DNA of 64,000 bases, from the NCBI RefSeq assembly GCF_039536325.1, contig NZ_BAAAYO010000010.1, positions 1,116,001-1,180,000 on the forward strand, written 5' to 3'. The translations under genes were made by a program, and so were the position numbers. This document shows, piece after piece, positions 1-9,151 of this stretch. How positions within the stretch are numbered: the first letter of the stretch is position 1; each line of letters starts with the position of its first letter. Under the pieces are notes generated by a model, which was given only the letters and a program-made list of their open reading frames with translations, ran no database searches and was not told the origin of the DNA. This DNA is from Paenibacillus_AB hodogayensis (GTDB taxonomy: Bacteria > Bacillota > Bacilli > Paenibacillales > NBRC-103111).

Positions 1-754
1 GCTCGGTCATGCGGTAGTTCGGCGCCACGTAGTGCAGCTCCTTCTGGACCGTATCGCCGAACCGCTTGAAGTTTTTGTCGGCGAACGCATGCGTCGTCAG
101 GTAATCCTGCTCGTCTCCGGAGTTTACGGTCACGATGCCGCCGTCGCCGGTCGAAATATGTTTGAAATCGTTCGTGCTGAAACAGCCGTAATCGCCGATC
201 GTACCGGCCAGCCGGCCTTTGTATTTGGTCAAATAGCTTTGCGCGCAGTCCTCGATCACTTTGACGTTATGCCTGCGGGCGACCGCCATAATCGCGTCCA
301 TATCGGCCGGATTGCCGGCCAGATGCACGACGAGAATCGCTTTCGTGCGCGGGGTGATGCGCGCCTCGATCGATTGCGGGTCCATATTGTACGTATGCGG
401 ATCGAGGTCGGCGAACACCGGAATCGCATTTTGGTACAAAATGCCGATCAGCGTGCCTTGGTCGGTTATCGGGCTTGTGATAACCTCGTCCCCCACCGTC
501 ACCCCGGCCGCACCGAGAGCGACGTGAATGGAAGCCGTGCCCGAGGTGGTCGCCACGCTATAATTGACGCCGTACAGCTCGTTGAAATTGCCAAGAAACG
601 TTTTTACCTTTTGGCCGAAATGATAAAACAACGTGTTCTGCTCCAGCGCTTCGAGAAGCTCCTTCGCTTCGTCGAGGCCGAACCGCTTGCCGGTGCCGAA
701 CGGCTTCGTCTTCGTTTTCGGCCCGCCGTCGATGGCCAACTTGTCTTGACTCAT
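1..754 (-). CDS. DegT/DnrJ/EryC1/StrS-family PLP aminotransferase, C-terminus cut by window edge
   Basis: The first 251 codons are present; the gene runs off the left edge. The fold-type I PLP enzyme family is recognisable from the TTSGTASIHVAL phosphate-binding stretch (about residues 69-80), the IEDCAQ segment with the pyridine-nitrogen Asp (D169), and FKHISTGDGG with the Schiff-base Lys (K198). The family transfers amino groups to keto-sugars or makes AHBA-like precursors; the substrate here cannot be read. Start ATG (752-754) follows AAGGGGA at a normal distance. A TATAAT -10 lies at about 793-798 on the minus strand behind a poor -35, suggesting activator dependence. It is divergent from the AraC gene at 900, which probably controls it (inference). 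Confidence 0.88.
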   Translation of the reverse strand, partial: MSQDKLAIDGGPKTKTKPFGTGKRFGLDEAKELLEALEQNTLFYHFGQKVKTFLGNFNELYGVNYSVATTSGTASIHVALGAAGVTVGDEVITSPITDQGTLIGILYQNAIPVFADLDPHTYNMDPQSIEARITPRTKAILVVHLAGNPADMDAIMAVARRHNVKVIEDCAQSYLTKYKGRLAGTIGDYGCFSTNDFKHISTGDGGIVTVNSGDEQDYLTTHAFADKNFKRFGDTVQKELHYVAPNYRMTE

Positions 755-899
755 GGCGCAAGTCCCCTTTGTCTTCGGAATGCCTTCATTATATATTCCG
801 GGTCGGCAGGTCTACACGCCATTTTGTATAGGAAAACAGGACAAAAATTTGTTACAATGATAACGTTTCACCACCACAGCAGACGAGGGGAACGTCCGT

Positions 900-1775
900 A
901 TGACGACCTATCCCGTTTTTCAGGACAAATTGCAATTGAACACGTTCAAAAAAGGCGAAATCCCTTTATACATTACCCATTACTTGCTGAAGGGCGCATA
1001 CCCGAACCACCATCACGAGTTCGCCGAATTGTCGCTCGTGACGAGCGGCCAGGGTACGGAAATCGTCAACGGCGAGGAGCATCGGCTTGTGCCGGGGAGC
1101 ATTTGCCTGCTTCCTCCGTATCATCTGCATGCGTTCGAGCCGGACGATAGCAGGCCGCTTTACAAGTTTTGCTGCATGTTTGACGTCAATTTGCTGTTTC
1201 AGGCCGATTTTGCCGAAGCCGGGCAATGGCTCGTGCAGCTATCCGATCAGATGAAGCCGTTTTACGAGCTGGAACAAGGCCCGTTCCAAGAGATCAGGTC
1301 GGTTCTGACCTCGCTCGAAGCGGAGCATGCCTCGACCTCTCTGGGCAAACAAGGCTTTATGCGGCTGAAGCTGCTGGAAGCGATCTATTTGTTTTTCCGC
1401 CATCATCCCGGCTTCGCCTCGCTTGCTCCGCCTATCGAAGCGGAAGCTCAGGAATGGGATTTCATTAAATATGCCAACACGCACTTCATGGACGAGACAA
1501 TCTCGCTCGACGAGATCGCCGGCAAGTTCGGCGTCAGCGTCTTTGTCGTCCGTCAGGCGTTCAAACGGCTGCTCGGCAAAAATTTCCTCGAATACTTGCA
1601 CCGGCTGCGCATTCGCCGCGCCTCCAGCCTGCTCACGGCGACCGATATGTCCGTGGCCGAAGTCGCCTACGACGTCGGCTTCTCCTCGCTGCGCTCATTC
1701 ACACGCGTATTCAAGGATACGACCGGCCTCAGCGCCAGCGATTACCGGAAGTTGCATCCCCAACCGGAATCTTGA
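900..1775 (+). CDS. AraC-family transcriptional regulator with N-terminal cupin
   Basis: 291 residues. The N-terminal half has a cupin-like sensor with a histidine cluster (HHHEFAEL, about residues 37-44) and the strand pattern PGSICLLPPYHLHAF. The C-terminal 100 residues are two AraC helix-turn-helices (SLDEIAGKFGVS and MSVAEVAYDVGFSS followed by SFTRVFK). Start ATG sits behind GAGGGGA (about 8 nt). AraC proteins of this form usually activate a neighbouring sugar-related gene in response to a small ligand. The divergent partner is the DegT-type aminotransferase, which is therefore the likely target (inference). Ligand unknown. Confidence 0.92.
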   Translation: MTTYPVFQDKLQLNTFKKGEIPLYITHYLLKGAYPNHHHEFAELSLVTSGQGTEIVNGEEHRLVPGSICLLPPYHLHAFEPDDSRPLYKFCCMFDVNLLFQADFAEAGQWLVQLSDQMKPFYELEQGPFQEIRSVLTSLEAEHASTSLGKQGFMRLKLLEAIYLFFRHHPGFASLAPPIEAEAQEWDFIKYANTHFMDETISLDEIAGKFGVSVFVVRQAFKRLLGKNFLEYLHRLRIRRASSLLTATDMSVAEVAYDVGFSSLRSFTRVFKDTTGLSASDYRKLHPQPES

Positions 1776-1806
1776 TGACCGGAAAGCCGGCAGGCTCGAA
1801 ACCGGC

Positions 1807-2412
1807 TCACCCCGATTCCGGTCTGATGATAAGACTGTCCAAATGCCGTGAGACGACGCGCCGCATATCCTCAACCGTCACTCGCTCGGGAAACGTCAGA
1901 TGATGAACGACCAGCCCGTCGACAAGCGCATGCAGCCGTTTCGTCTCGTAATCCGAATCGGTACTTTCCGGCAGCAGACCGAGCCGAATCAGCGTGCCGA
2001 TCATCCCCCCCAGTCCTGCGTACAGCTCCTCATGCACGTCTCTGCTCAATGCCCCGATGGCCGGATCGGCAATCGCCTTGCCCGCAAAAGCGAGCCATAC
2101 TTCGCCTTCGGCGCGGCGCGCTTCGTCGAGAGGCAATGTTTCGGCAATGATCCTTTCCATATCGATTCGCGGATCTCCACTCGATTCCAGATTGGCAATA
2201 CGCCGGTTGACCCGGCTCGAAACAAGCTTCATGGAAAAAGCAAGCAGATCGGACTGCGTCTCAAAATAATGCCGCAGCGAACCGAGGGAAACCCCCGCTT
2301 CGTCCGCCACATTGCGAACCGACACTCCGTCCAACCCTTCCCTTCGTATGACGCGCCAAGCCGCTTCGGCGATATATTCCTTGCGTTGATCATGATTTAC
2401 GATTTTAGGCAT
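1807..2412 (-). CDS. TetR-family transcriptional regulator (BetI-like)
   Basis: 201 residues. The N-terminal TetR DNA-binding domain is clear (GVSVRNVADEAGVSLGSLRH, about residues 30-49). The rest is an all-helical ligand domain of the BetI/TetR_C type with no recognisable ligand motif. It is divergent from the membrane protein gene at 2511; a perfect 7-2-7 palindrome lies between them beside the partner's ribosome site, so the partner is the expected repressed target (inference). The start ATG has only a weak Shine-Dalgarno sequence, so low expression is likely. It ends 31 nt from the AraC stop (convergent). Confidence 0.9.
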   Translation of the reverse strand: MPKIVNHDQRKEYIAEAAWRVIRREGLDGVSVRNVADEAGVSLGSLRHYFETQSDLLAFSMKLVSSRVNRRIANLESSGDPRIDMERIIAETLPLDEARRAEGEVWLAFAGKAIADPAIGALSRDVHEELYAGLGGMIGTLIRLGLLPESTDSDYETKRLHALVDGLVVHHLTFPERVTVEDMRRVVSRHLDSLIIRPESG

Positions 2413-2473
2413 GATTTCATTGTAACCGTATTGTTTTTTATTACAACCATGCTAAAATAAAAATATGACTTTT

Positions 2474-2489
2474 TAATACATTTGTATTA
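2474..2489. promoter_or_regulatory. Candidate TetR operator (16-bp palindrome)
   Basis: TAATACA-TT-TGTATTA is a perfect 7+2+7 palindrome in the divergent intergenic region, ending 6 nt before the Shine-Dalgarno sequence of the gene at 2511. Position and symmetry fit a TetR-dimer operator. A weaker inverted pair, TTGTAA/TTACAA, lies about 30 nt upstream. Confidence 0.55.
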
Positions 2490-2510
2490 TTTTAAAAAGG
2501 AGTGAATGCC

Positions 2511-3059
2511 ATGATCGCCGGGTTGATCGTAGGCTGCGAAATCGCCTTTTGGTTGTTTATCGCCGCAGGCCTCGCATGCCGCTACTTGCTGCGAATGAAG
2601 AAGACGGGGACTTTGCTGCTGGTGCTCACCCCGGTTGTCGATATAGCGCTGCTTCTGTTCACGGTTGCCGACCTGCGCGGCGGGACGGTTGCCGGCATCT
2701 CCCACGGCCTGGCGGCCATTTACATCGGTGTTTCTGTCGCTTTCGGACATCAGATGATCCGGTGGGCTGACGTGCGATTCGCCCATCGTTTTGCTGGCGG
2801 ACCGCCTCCGGCGAAGAAGATCCGCTTCGGCTCCGAGCACGCCCGCGCCGAGCGGCTCAGCTGGCTGCATCATTTGCTGGCATGGGCGATCGGGTGCGCC
2901 ATCCTGTACGGCATGATCTGGTTTGTTGGGGATACGGGCAAGACGAAGGCGCTGACGGACATGATCCGGTACTGGTCGATAGTGCTTGGCATCGACTTCA
3001 TCATCAGCTTCAGCTATACGCTGTGGCCCCGTCCTGAGAAAAAACAAAGTAGAGCTTGA
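2511..3059 (+). CDS. Small multi-pass membrane protein of unknown function
   Basis: 182 residues. About five hydrophobic segments are visible: residues 4-23, 32-50, 60-76, 117-135 and 148-165 approximately. Between segments three and four is a basic cytoplasmic-type loop. I start at ATG 2511 because AAAGGAG (2496-2502) is 8 nt upstream; the in-frame GTG at 2502 overlaps that site. No catalytic motif is seen. Its divergent pairing with a TetR regulator and the operator-like palindrome in front suggest ligand-inducible expression, perhaps export or stress related (inference). Confidence 0.8.
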   Translation: MIAGLIVGCEIAFWLFIAAGLACRYLLRMKKTGTLLLVLTPVVDIALLLFTVADLRGGTVAGISHGLAAIYIGVSVAFGHQMIRWADVRFAHRFAGGPPPAKKIRFGSEHARAERLSWLHHLLAWAIGCAILYGMIWFVGDTGKTKALTDMIRYWSIVLGIDFIISFSYTLWPRPEKKQSRA

Positions 3060-3071
3060 TCCGCATGCACT

Positions 3072-3123
3072 GCGCCCCCATACATTCCGCCTCGTTCCGG
3101 CGGTACTGCATGGGGGCGCTTTG
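3072..3123 (+). terminator. Rho-independent terminator
   Basis: A 10-bp stem GCGCCCCCAT/ATGGGGGCGC encloses a smaller CCGCC/GGCGG hairpin and is followed by a short T run. It follows the membrane protein gene directly. Confidence 0.65.
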
Positions 3124-3199
3124 TCGGTTATCCGGACTTATCCTTTGAAGCCGGTAAAGCTGATGCCCTTTACAAGAGCCATCGGCGCAAGCTTACGGG

Positions 3200-6100
3200 T
3201 TACGGGTTGACGAACCGCAGCGTCTTCAGCGTCCGCAGCAGCGTAACCGCCGCTTCCGCGCGCGTCGCGTTGCCGTCGGGAGCAAAGCCTGCATCGGTGC
3301 CGTTCATGATGCCGCGCTTGGCAAGCGAGGCGACGTCCGCCGACGCCCATGCCGGAATCGCGGCGCGGTCCTGGAAGAGGTTCAGAGCATCCTTGCCGAT
3401 GCCGCCCGGCTCGTTGGCTTTGTCGACGAGCGTCATGGCGCGGGAGATCATCACGGCCATCTCCGCCCGCGTAATCGTGCTGTTCGGTTCAAACCGTCCC
3501 GGAGTCTTGCCGTTCACAAGTCCGGTTTTGGCCGCCTTGCCGACATAACCGGCAAACCAGGCGGTCGTCCCGACGTCCTCAAACGATTGTGCCGACGCTT
3601 CGGGAGAAAGGCCAAGACCATTGACGAGCAAGGCCGTGAACTCGGCGCGCGTAATCGAACGGTCCGGCGCGAACGCCGTGTCGGATACGCCTTTGACGAT
3701 CAGACGGGATGCCATCGCCTCTACGTCTTTTTTTGCCCAATGGCCGTTTAGGTCGCTGAAGCTTTTCTTCAAGGAAAGCACGGAGTACGTACTGTTGCCA
3801 GGACGTTTCGCTTCAATGGCCGTCTTGCCGTTCACCGTCGTGGCAATCGACGGAACGAACGCAAATTCGTTGGTCGCCGGGTCGAACAGGACAGCCGTCG
3901 CATTCGCATCCAACGACGAAGGCACATACAGGAGACGGGTGACGTACGTCGTACCGAAATCGTTCCATTCCGTCGTCTTCCCGCCCACAGTGACGAGTAC
4001 CTCGAAGCTGACCGCCTGCTGACCCGCTACGTTCGCGCCAAGTTTGTCGGCTGCAGCCGACAACGCCTGCATGGCAGCGCCCTCGACCGGAGTAATGGCG
4101 ATCCGCACTTGGGCGTCTTCGAGCTTCGAACCGGACGCCTGCGAGCCCAGGTTCAAGGCTTCCAGCGGAAGCCGGTAACTGGCCGCTTGCGTCTCGATCG
4201 CGAGCACGGCGCCGCCCGATGAAGCTGCCGCAAGCGCACCGGCCGGCAGATCCACGGCAGTCGCCCCGGTGATTTTGGACGCATCGATCACGATTAAGGC
4301 CTGCGTTCCGGCCGGAGCTGCGGTTTGCGCCCCCAATATCGCCGACGCGAGCTCTTTGGAGTCGACGGTTACTTTGCTCACTGCCTGCCCGGCAGCGTTC
4401 GTCTCTGTCGTGACGTTCAGCGCCGACGGGTTCAATACGACCGTACCCGCTTCCGCCGAAGCGCCGCCATTGCCCGTTTCTCCGCCGTTGCCGGCATTGC
4501 CGTTATTTCCGCTGTTGCCGCTGTTGCCGCTGTTGCCATTGTTGCCGGTATTGCCTCCGTTTCCGGAGCCATTGCCGGAACCGTTGTCGGAGCCGCTATC
4601 TCCGTCATTGCCGCCGTCGCTAGGAACGGGTTTATCCGCCCTGACGATCCGGCCTTCCACCTTCGGCGCAATCGTGCCGCCCAGTTCCTTGACGTACTCG
4701 ATAAAATTCGTGTAATCGGCATATCCGAGATCTTCATGATACGCTCCGGCCGCAACCGCCTCGGCGAAGGAGACATAACCGTCCCCGCCCCCAGCCATAA
4801 AGCTGTTCGTGGCGATGCGGTACGTTTTGGTCAAATCGAGCGGTTCATAGGCTGTGCCGTTCTGCACGAATACGTCGTAGACGAAGTGACCGGCCGGCTG
4901 CTTCGGATCCCACTTGAATTTCAGCCCGGCCACCTGCGGGAATTTGCCCGGCAAGTCCGTACCCGCCGCTCCGCTGACGCCGTTCTCCAGCCCTTCCAGC
5001 AGCTGCTTCCCGGTCACGTCCAGAATGTAGAGCGTATTGCCGAACGGCATGACCGTTCGCAGCTCGCCCATCGTAATGTCGCCCTCGTCGATCGAAGCGC
5101 GGATGCCGCCTCCGTTTTGGATGGCGATTTGCGCCTTTTTCAACGCCTTGCCCTTCGCCAGCATGCCGTCGGCGATAAAGTTGCCCAGGTTCGTCTCCTT
5201 GGAGCGAACGTTGGCCCGCTCGCCGTCCAGCACGACCGACGTTTTGCCGATCACTTCTTTTTTCAGCTCCTCCAGCTGCGCATTGTACGGCTCGAGCATG
5301 CTCTTGGCCGTTTCGTCCTCCCGTACGGAGGCGTCTACAGCCATCAAGCTGCCGGTCAGCCGCTCTTTGCCCGCGGAGTCCTTGCCCGTCAGAACGACGC
5401 CTTGGCTGTCAAACGTAATGTCGACGCGGCCGAGGAACTTGCCCCATTCGTTCGCCTGCACGATAACCGTCGGCGTCTGGTTCGCCACATCCACGACGAC
5501 TTCCGGCGCATCCAGCTTCGTATGCGTATGTCCGCCGACGATCAGATCGATGCCTTCCACCTGTTCGGCCAGCAGCTTGTCTCTTCCATACCCAAGATGC
5601 GACAGGGCGATAATGTTGCGGATGCCGTCGGCCTGCATCGCCGCCACCGTCGCTTTGGCCGATTCGGCCGCATCCCGGAACACGACGTCCTTACCTGGAC
5701 TGGACGTTTCCTTCGTATCCTCGGTCGTCATGCCGAATACGCCGACCTTGTGTCCTTGCACGTCCAGAATGACGTAAGGGTAGACGCCGGCTACATTCTC
5801 CGGCCGACCCGGGCTGCCGTATGCCGGAATCGTGCCCGGCGAGCGGAGCAGCGGGCTCATGTTCGCATCCTTCGTAAAATCGATGTTCGAGCTGACAAGC
5901 GGAAACTTGGCGTCACGGACAAACTCGGACAAAGCTTTGGTGCCTTGGTCGAATTCGTGGTTGCCGAACGTCATCGCGTCATAGCCCATATAATTCATGA
6001 AAGCCAGATCGGCTTTTCCCATCCATTTCGTAAAATACAGATCGCCCGAGAACACGTCGCCCGCATCGACCAAGATGCTGTCGCCGCCTTCGGCCCGCAC

Positions 6101-9016
6101 TTGCTTCACCAGCGTGGCCCGCTTGGCCACGTCAGCCAGATGGGCGTGCGTATCGTTCGTGTGCATGACGGTCAACGTCCACGTATCTGCGGAAGCGTCG
6201 GCTGGCTGTACGGTTACTACTGCTTCCGCCGCCCCGAAGCCGTCTGCGCTAATCGCCGAAATGACCGCTTGGCCGGCGGAGACCGGGGTTATGTTGCCGT
6301 TCGCGTCCACCGTAGCGACTAAGTTATCGGAGGAGGACCAGGTTACGGTCGCCGCTCCGCTCCCAACCGGAGAGACGGTTGCGGCCAAACGGCCGGCAGC
6401 ACCGCCCGCTTTCAGCGTGAGCGCTTTTTGATCCAGCTCCACCTTCGTCACGTCCAGCTGCAGCACGGCAACCGTGCCGCTCACTTCATGGGCGACCAGC
6501 AGCAGCGGCAAGCCGGTCGGGCTCGACGGTGCCGGAATAAACTCGATCCCTTCTGGGCCGGTATCGGTATCGAGCCCTGCCGAGAAGTCCCGCGTGTTTA
6601 CGTAAGCGGCGAATGCCGGGCGAGCCGGGTCCGTCACGTCGTAAGCCATCACTCCGCCGATCCGCTCCAGACCGACGAAAGCGAACATTTTGCTGCCGAC
6701 CTTGCCGATCTTAATATCTTCCGGCTCCGGTCCTTTCTTGGAGCTGCGGTTGTCGAGCGTGTTGTTCGCATGGCTGGCGTTGAAGTAATCTTTCAACCGC
6801 TCGGCGGTGATGCTCTCGAAATCGCTGCCGCTGTCATACATCTGCGTCATCGTATCGGCATTCCAGACCGAGAACGAACGGCCGCCGAACAAGTATATCC
6901 CGTCCGTGCCCATATCGCTTGCCACTTCGACGCTGTCGTATTCCGTTTTGCCAGCCAGAAACTGCGCAGCGGCAGAGGACGGATTCAGACTGCCTTTCAC
7001 GCTGCCGATCTTCGAGCCCGTATTCCGCCCATTCCACTCGGTCACGTCGCCTTCGTTGGCCGTGAACAAGTAATTGACGCCGTCCCGGCTGTACGAAGCG
7101 ATACCGTCCGGCATGTACATGCCGAAGAACGGCACGTTCTCCAGATGAATCCGGTTGTCCTTCAGAAGATCCAGGGCATTGCGCGGATCGTTCAAATCCT
7201 TATAGCCCAGTCCTTTGACCGCGGTCACTTTCTTGGTGGCAATATCGACAATCGCGACCGCGTTGTTTTCCTGAAGGGAGACATAGGCCGTCCGGTTGTC
7301 GTCGGACAACGCGATGTATTCCGGCTCCAGATCGAACACGGCGTCCGCCTTCGTCCCGCTGCCGCGAATGATGCCGCCCGCGTCGGACGCGCCGCGGATA
7401 TGAACGAGATCGTCGATGACGGAAGGATCGTCGAATCGAACGCGGGTTACCGTATCCGTGACCGTATCGGCAATCGTCACGCTGCCCTCCGGATCGATTC
7501 CGGCCGTGCGCGGCTCGCCTTCGTCGGCGGTAAGGATGTACCGGCCATCCGTTGTCGATTTGATCATATCCGGCTGTTTGCCGGCTTCGTACGTTTTCAA
7601 CAGCTGGCCGTCGTAATCCAGCACGAGAATTTTGCCGTTTTTGTCGGCGTCCTTTTCCTGCACGGATAAGGCTACCCGCTTCGTGACCGTATTGACGTCC
7701 ACGCTGGTCAGATCCCCATATACGAAGCCGCCGGTCTCGGAAAGCGCCCGGACGTCGACTGATTTTTCCTTGGTCATCGCCTGTCCGTTCGTTTGCAAGC
7801 TGACAATATCCAGGGTGGGCGGATTCGTCGAGCCGTTGACCAAATAAAACTTGCCGTTATCCTTGTTGTACTTTACGATTTCCGCAACGCCGCCGTCCGC
7901 GTTCGACACGCCGACCGCGTAATGCCCGATTTTGCGGATCGAGAGCGGGTCCCGCTTCACGTCCAAAGACAGCGTCCGGCTCACCGATGCGCGCGGCACG
8001 GCGTTGTCGTATACCGCCACCGTCACGGCTGCAGGCCCGGAGGTTGCCGCAGCGGGAATGCCGGTAATAACGCCGGTATTGCGGTTGATCGCAAGTCCCG
8101 CAGGCAAGCCGGCCGCTTCGAAGGCGTAGGGCGGCGTACCTCCGCCCGCATTCAGCTTGGCGGTATAGTAGGAGTTCACATAGGCGCTGCTCAATGCCGG
8201 CTGATTCAGCGTCAGAGGCGCAACGCCCCAAGGTCCGTCCGCGCTGCTGCGGGGGCCTTTGTCGGCAACGTTAGGCGCATCTGTCGAGCTATAGTCCACC
8301 TGTTCGAAATCGGCCTTATTGTTATCGGTATCGAGAAGCGCTTTGCGGCGAATCGCTTTTTTCTTGGACGTGCCCTCCGCGGAGCCGCTCGGATGGGCGG
8401 ACTCGAAGCCGTCGATTTTGCTGTTATTGTCATTGCTGCCGGTACCGAGCATGTCCACGTAACCGGCCGGCTTGGTCAGGAACGGATTTTTGACGGAGTC
8501 GGACAAGGCGGTCTGACTGCTCATCAAGACGACTTTAAGCCCTTTATTGTTAATAAAACGCGAGAAAGTCAAATCGCCCTTGGCCGAAATATCGACCGTC
8601 CGGTTAGCCGGGGCTGCGCCGGTATCGTTGCCTTTGATTAAATAAGAGGAACGGGCCGGAATCGAACCGGAAAGGTTCAGCTTTTCCCAAGGCCCGCTGG
8701 CACCGGTACTCGTGCTGGTGGCATCCGCATACCAAAGCGCCCAGCCGTTCAACGAAACGGCGCCCCCGGTCGGATTGTACAGCTCGATAAACCCGTTGGA
8801 GCTGTACGTATCCGCAGCGACGGACAATCCCCCTCCATACACCTGGTTGATGAAAACGTGCGGGACCGTCACATCGTACATGCCGTTTGCCTGATACGGC
8901 GTCCCGGCCAACGGCACAGCTTCGGCGGCGAATGCCGGAACGGCAGATACGAGCGAACCGCCCAGCAGCTCCGCCCCGAGCAGCAGTGCAAGAAGTCTCT
9001 TCCCTTTTCTCTTCAA
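3200..9016 (-). CDS. SLH-anchored multidomain exoprotein with LTD, choice-of-anchor I and 5'-nucleotidase modules
   Basis: 1,938 residues. Order: Sec signal peptide (1-30, AFA-AEA); lamin-tail domain (about 45-180, FIELYNPTGGAVSLNGWALW); putative-Ig domain (about 267-352); a beta-propeller-like choice-of-anchor I region (about 360-855); BIG2 Ig domain (about 859-940); UshA-type metallophosphatase/5'-nucleotidase (about 945-1455) with HTNDTHAH (near 950), GNHEFDQG (near 1022) and GGHTHTK (near 1162); Gly/Asn/Ser linker (about 1465-1520); an unassigned beta domain; and three SLH repeats (about 1750-1938). Known family role: hydrolysis of nucleotides or other phosphomonoesters; SLH repeats bind pyruvylated wall polymer. 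So this is probably a wall-tethered phosphate- or nucleoside-scavenging enzyme. Start is TTG with AGGAG about 10 nt upstream. It appears to be transcribed alone. Confidence 0.9.
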   Translation of the reverse strand: MKRKGKRLLALLLGAELLGGSLVSAVPAFAAEAVPLAGTPYQANGMYDVTVPHVFINQVYGGGLSVAADTYSSNGFIELYNPTGGAVSLNGWALWYADATSTSTGASGPWEKLNLSGSIPARSSYLIKGNDTGAAPANRTVDISAKGDLTFSRFINNKGLKVVLMSSQTALSDSVKNPFLTKPAGYVDMLGTGSNDNNSKIDGFESAHPSGSAEGTSKKKAIRRKALLDTDNNKADFEQVDYSSTDAPNVADKGPRSSADGPWGVAPLTLNQPALSSAYVNSYYTAKLNAGGGTPPYAFEAAGLPAGLAINRNTGVITGIPAAATSGPAAVTVAVYDNAVPRASVSRTLSLDVKRDPLSIRKIGHYAVGVSNADGGVAEIVKYNKDNGKFYLVNGSTNPPTLDIVSLQTNGQAMTKEKSVDVRALSETGGFVYGDLTSVDVNTVTKRVALSVQEKDADKNGKILVLDYDGQLLKTYEAGKQPDMIKSTTDGRYILTADEGEPRTAGIDPEGSVTIADTVTDTVTRVRFDDPSVIDDLVHIRGASDAGGIIRGSGTKADAVFDLEPEYIALSDDNRTAYVSLQENNAVAIVDIATKKVTAVKGLGYKDLNDPRNALDLLKDNRIHLENVPFFGMYMPDGIASYSRDGVNYLFTANEGDVTEWNGRNTGSKIGSVKGSLNPSSAAAQFLAGKTEYDSVEVASDMGTDGIYLFGGRSFSVWNADTMTQMYDSGSDFESITAERLKDYFNASHANNTLDNRSSKKGPEPEDIKIGKVGSKMFAFVGLERIGGVMAYDVTDPARPAFAAYVNTRDFSAGLDTDTGPEGIEFIPAPSSPTGLPLLLVAHEVSGTVAVLQLDVTKVELDQKALTLKAGGAAGRLAATVSPVGSGAATVTWSSSDNLVATVDANGNITPVSAGQAVISAISADGFGAAEAVVTVQPADASADTWTLTVMHTNDTHAHLADVAKRATLVKQVRAEGGDSILVDAGDVFSGDLYFTKWMGKADLAFMNYMGYDAMTFGNHEFDQGTKALSEFVRDAKFPLVSSNIDFTKDANMSPLLRSPGTIPAYGSPGRPENVAGVYPYVILDVQGHKVGVFGMTTEDTKETSSPGKDVVFRDAAESAKATVAAMQADGIRNIIALSHLGYGRDKLLAEQVEGIDLIVGGHTHTKLDAPEVVVDVANQTPTVIVQANEWGKFLGRVDITFDSQGVVLTGKDSAGKERLTGSLMAVDASVREDETAKSMLEPYNAQLEELKKEVIGKTSVVLDGERANVRSKETNLGNFIADGMLAKGKALKKAQIAIQNGGGIRASIDEGDITMGELRTVMPFGNTLYILDVTGKQLLEGLENGVSGAAGTDLPGKFPQVAGLKFKWDPKQPAGHFVYDVFVQNGTAYEPLDLTKTYRIATNSFMAGGGDGYVSFAEAVAAGAYHEDLGYADYTNFIEYVKELGGTIAPKVEGRIVRADKPVPSDGGNDGDSGSDNGSGNGSGNGGNTGNNGNSGNSGNSGNNGNAGNGGETGNGGASAEAGTVVLNPSALNVTTETNAAGQAVSKVTVDSKELASAILGAQTAAPAGTQALIVIDASKITGATAVDLPAGALAAASSGGAVLAIETQAASYRLPLEALNLGSQASGSKLEDAQVRIAITPVEGAAMQALSAAADKLGANVAGQQAVSFEVLVTVGGKTTEWNDFGTTYVTRLLYVPSSLDANATAVLFDPATNEFAFVPSIATTVNGKTAIEAKRPGNSTYSVLSLKKSFSDLNGHWAKKDVEAMASRLIVKGVSDTAFAPDRSITRAEFTALLVNGLGLSPEASAQSFEDVGTTAWFAGYVGKAAKTGLVNGKTPGRFEPNSTITRAEMAVMISRAMTLVDKANEPGGIGKDALNLFQDRAAIPAWASADVASLAKRGIMNGTDAGFAPDGNATRAEAAVTLLRTLKTLRFVNP
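4478..4610 (-). repeat. Low-complexity Gly/Asn/Ser coding repeat (linker of SLH protein)
   Basis: Short tandem units encoding GNSGN/GNGG-type residues lie between the 5'-nucleotidase and wall-anchoring parts. Units are multiples of 3 nt, so length changes would keep the frame. Confidence 0.8.
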
Positions 9017-9104
9017 TCCATGCTCACTCCTCTTTTGGAATCGTCCTTACCTACTATAAGGAACGATTGTAAACAGGCTGTAAGCGCTATATGAAGGTAT
9101 TATT

Positions 9105-9146
9105 AAAAAAAGGCCGCCCCGGATAATAGTCCGGCAGCAGCCTTAT
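9105..9146 (-). terminator. Rho-independent terminator
   Basis: On the minus strand AAGGCTGCTGCCGG pairs imperfectly with CCGGGGCGGCCTT and is followed by T7. It lies 5-40 nt after the stop of the siderophore-binding lipoprotein gene. Confidence 0.8.
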
Positions 9147-9151
9147 TTTCC

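Noticed and set aside
4325..6322. 665-codon open frame on the plus strand
   Set aside because: Antisense shadow of the SLH protein; residue composition (Arg/Ala/His-rich), no ribosome site.
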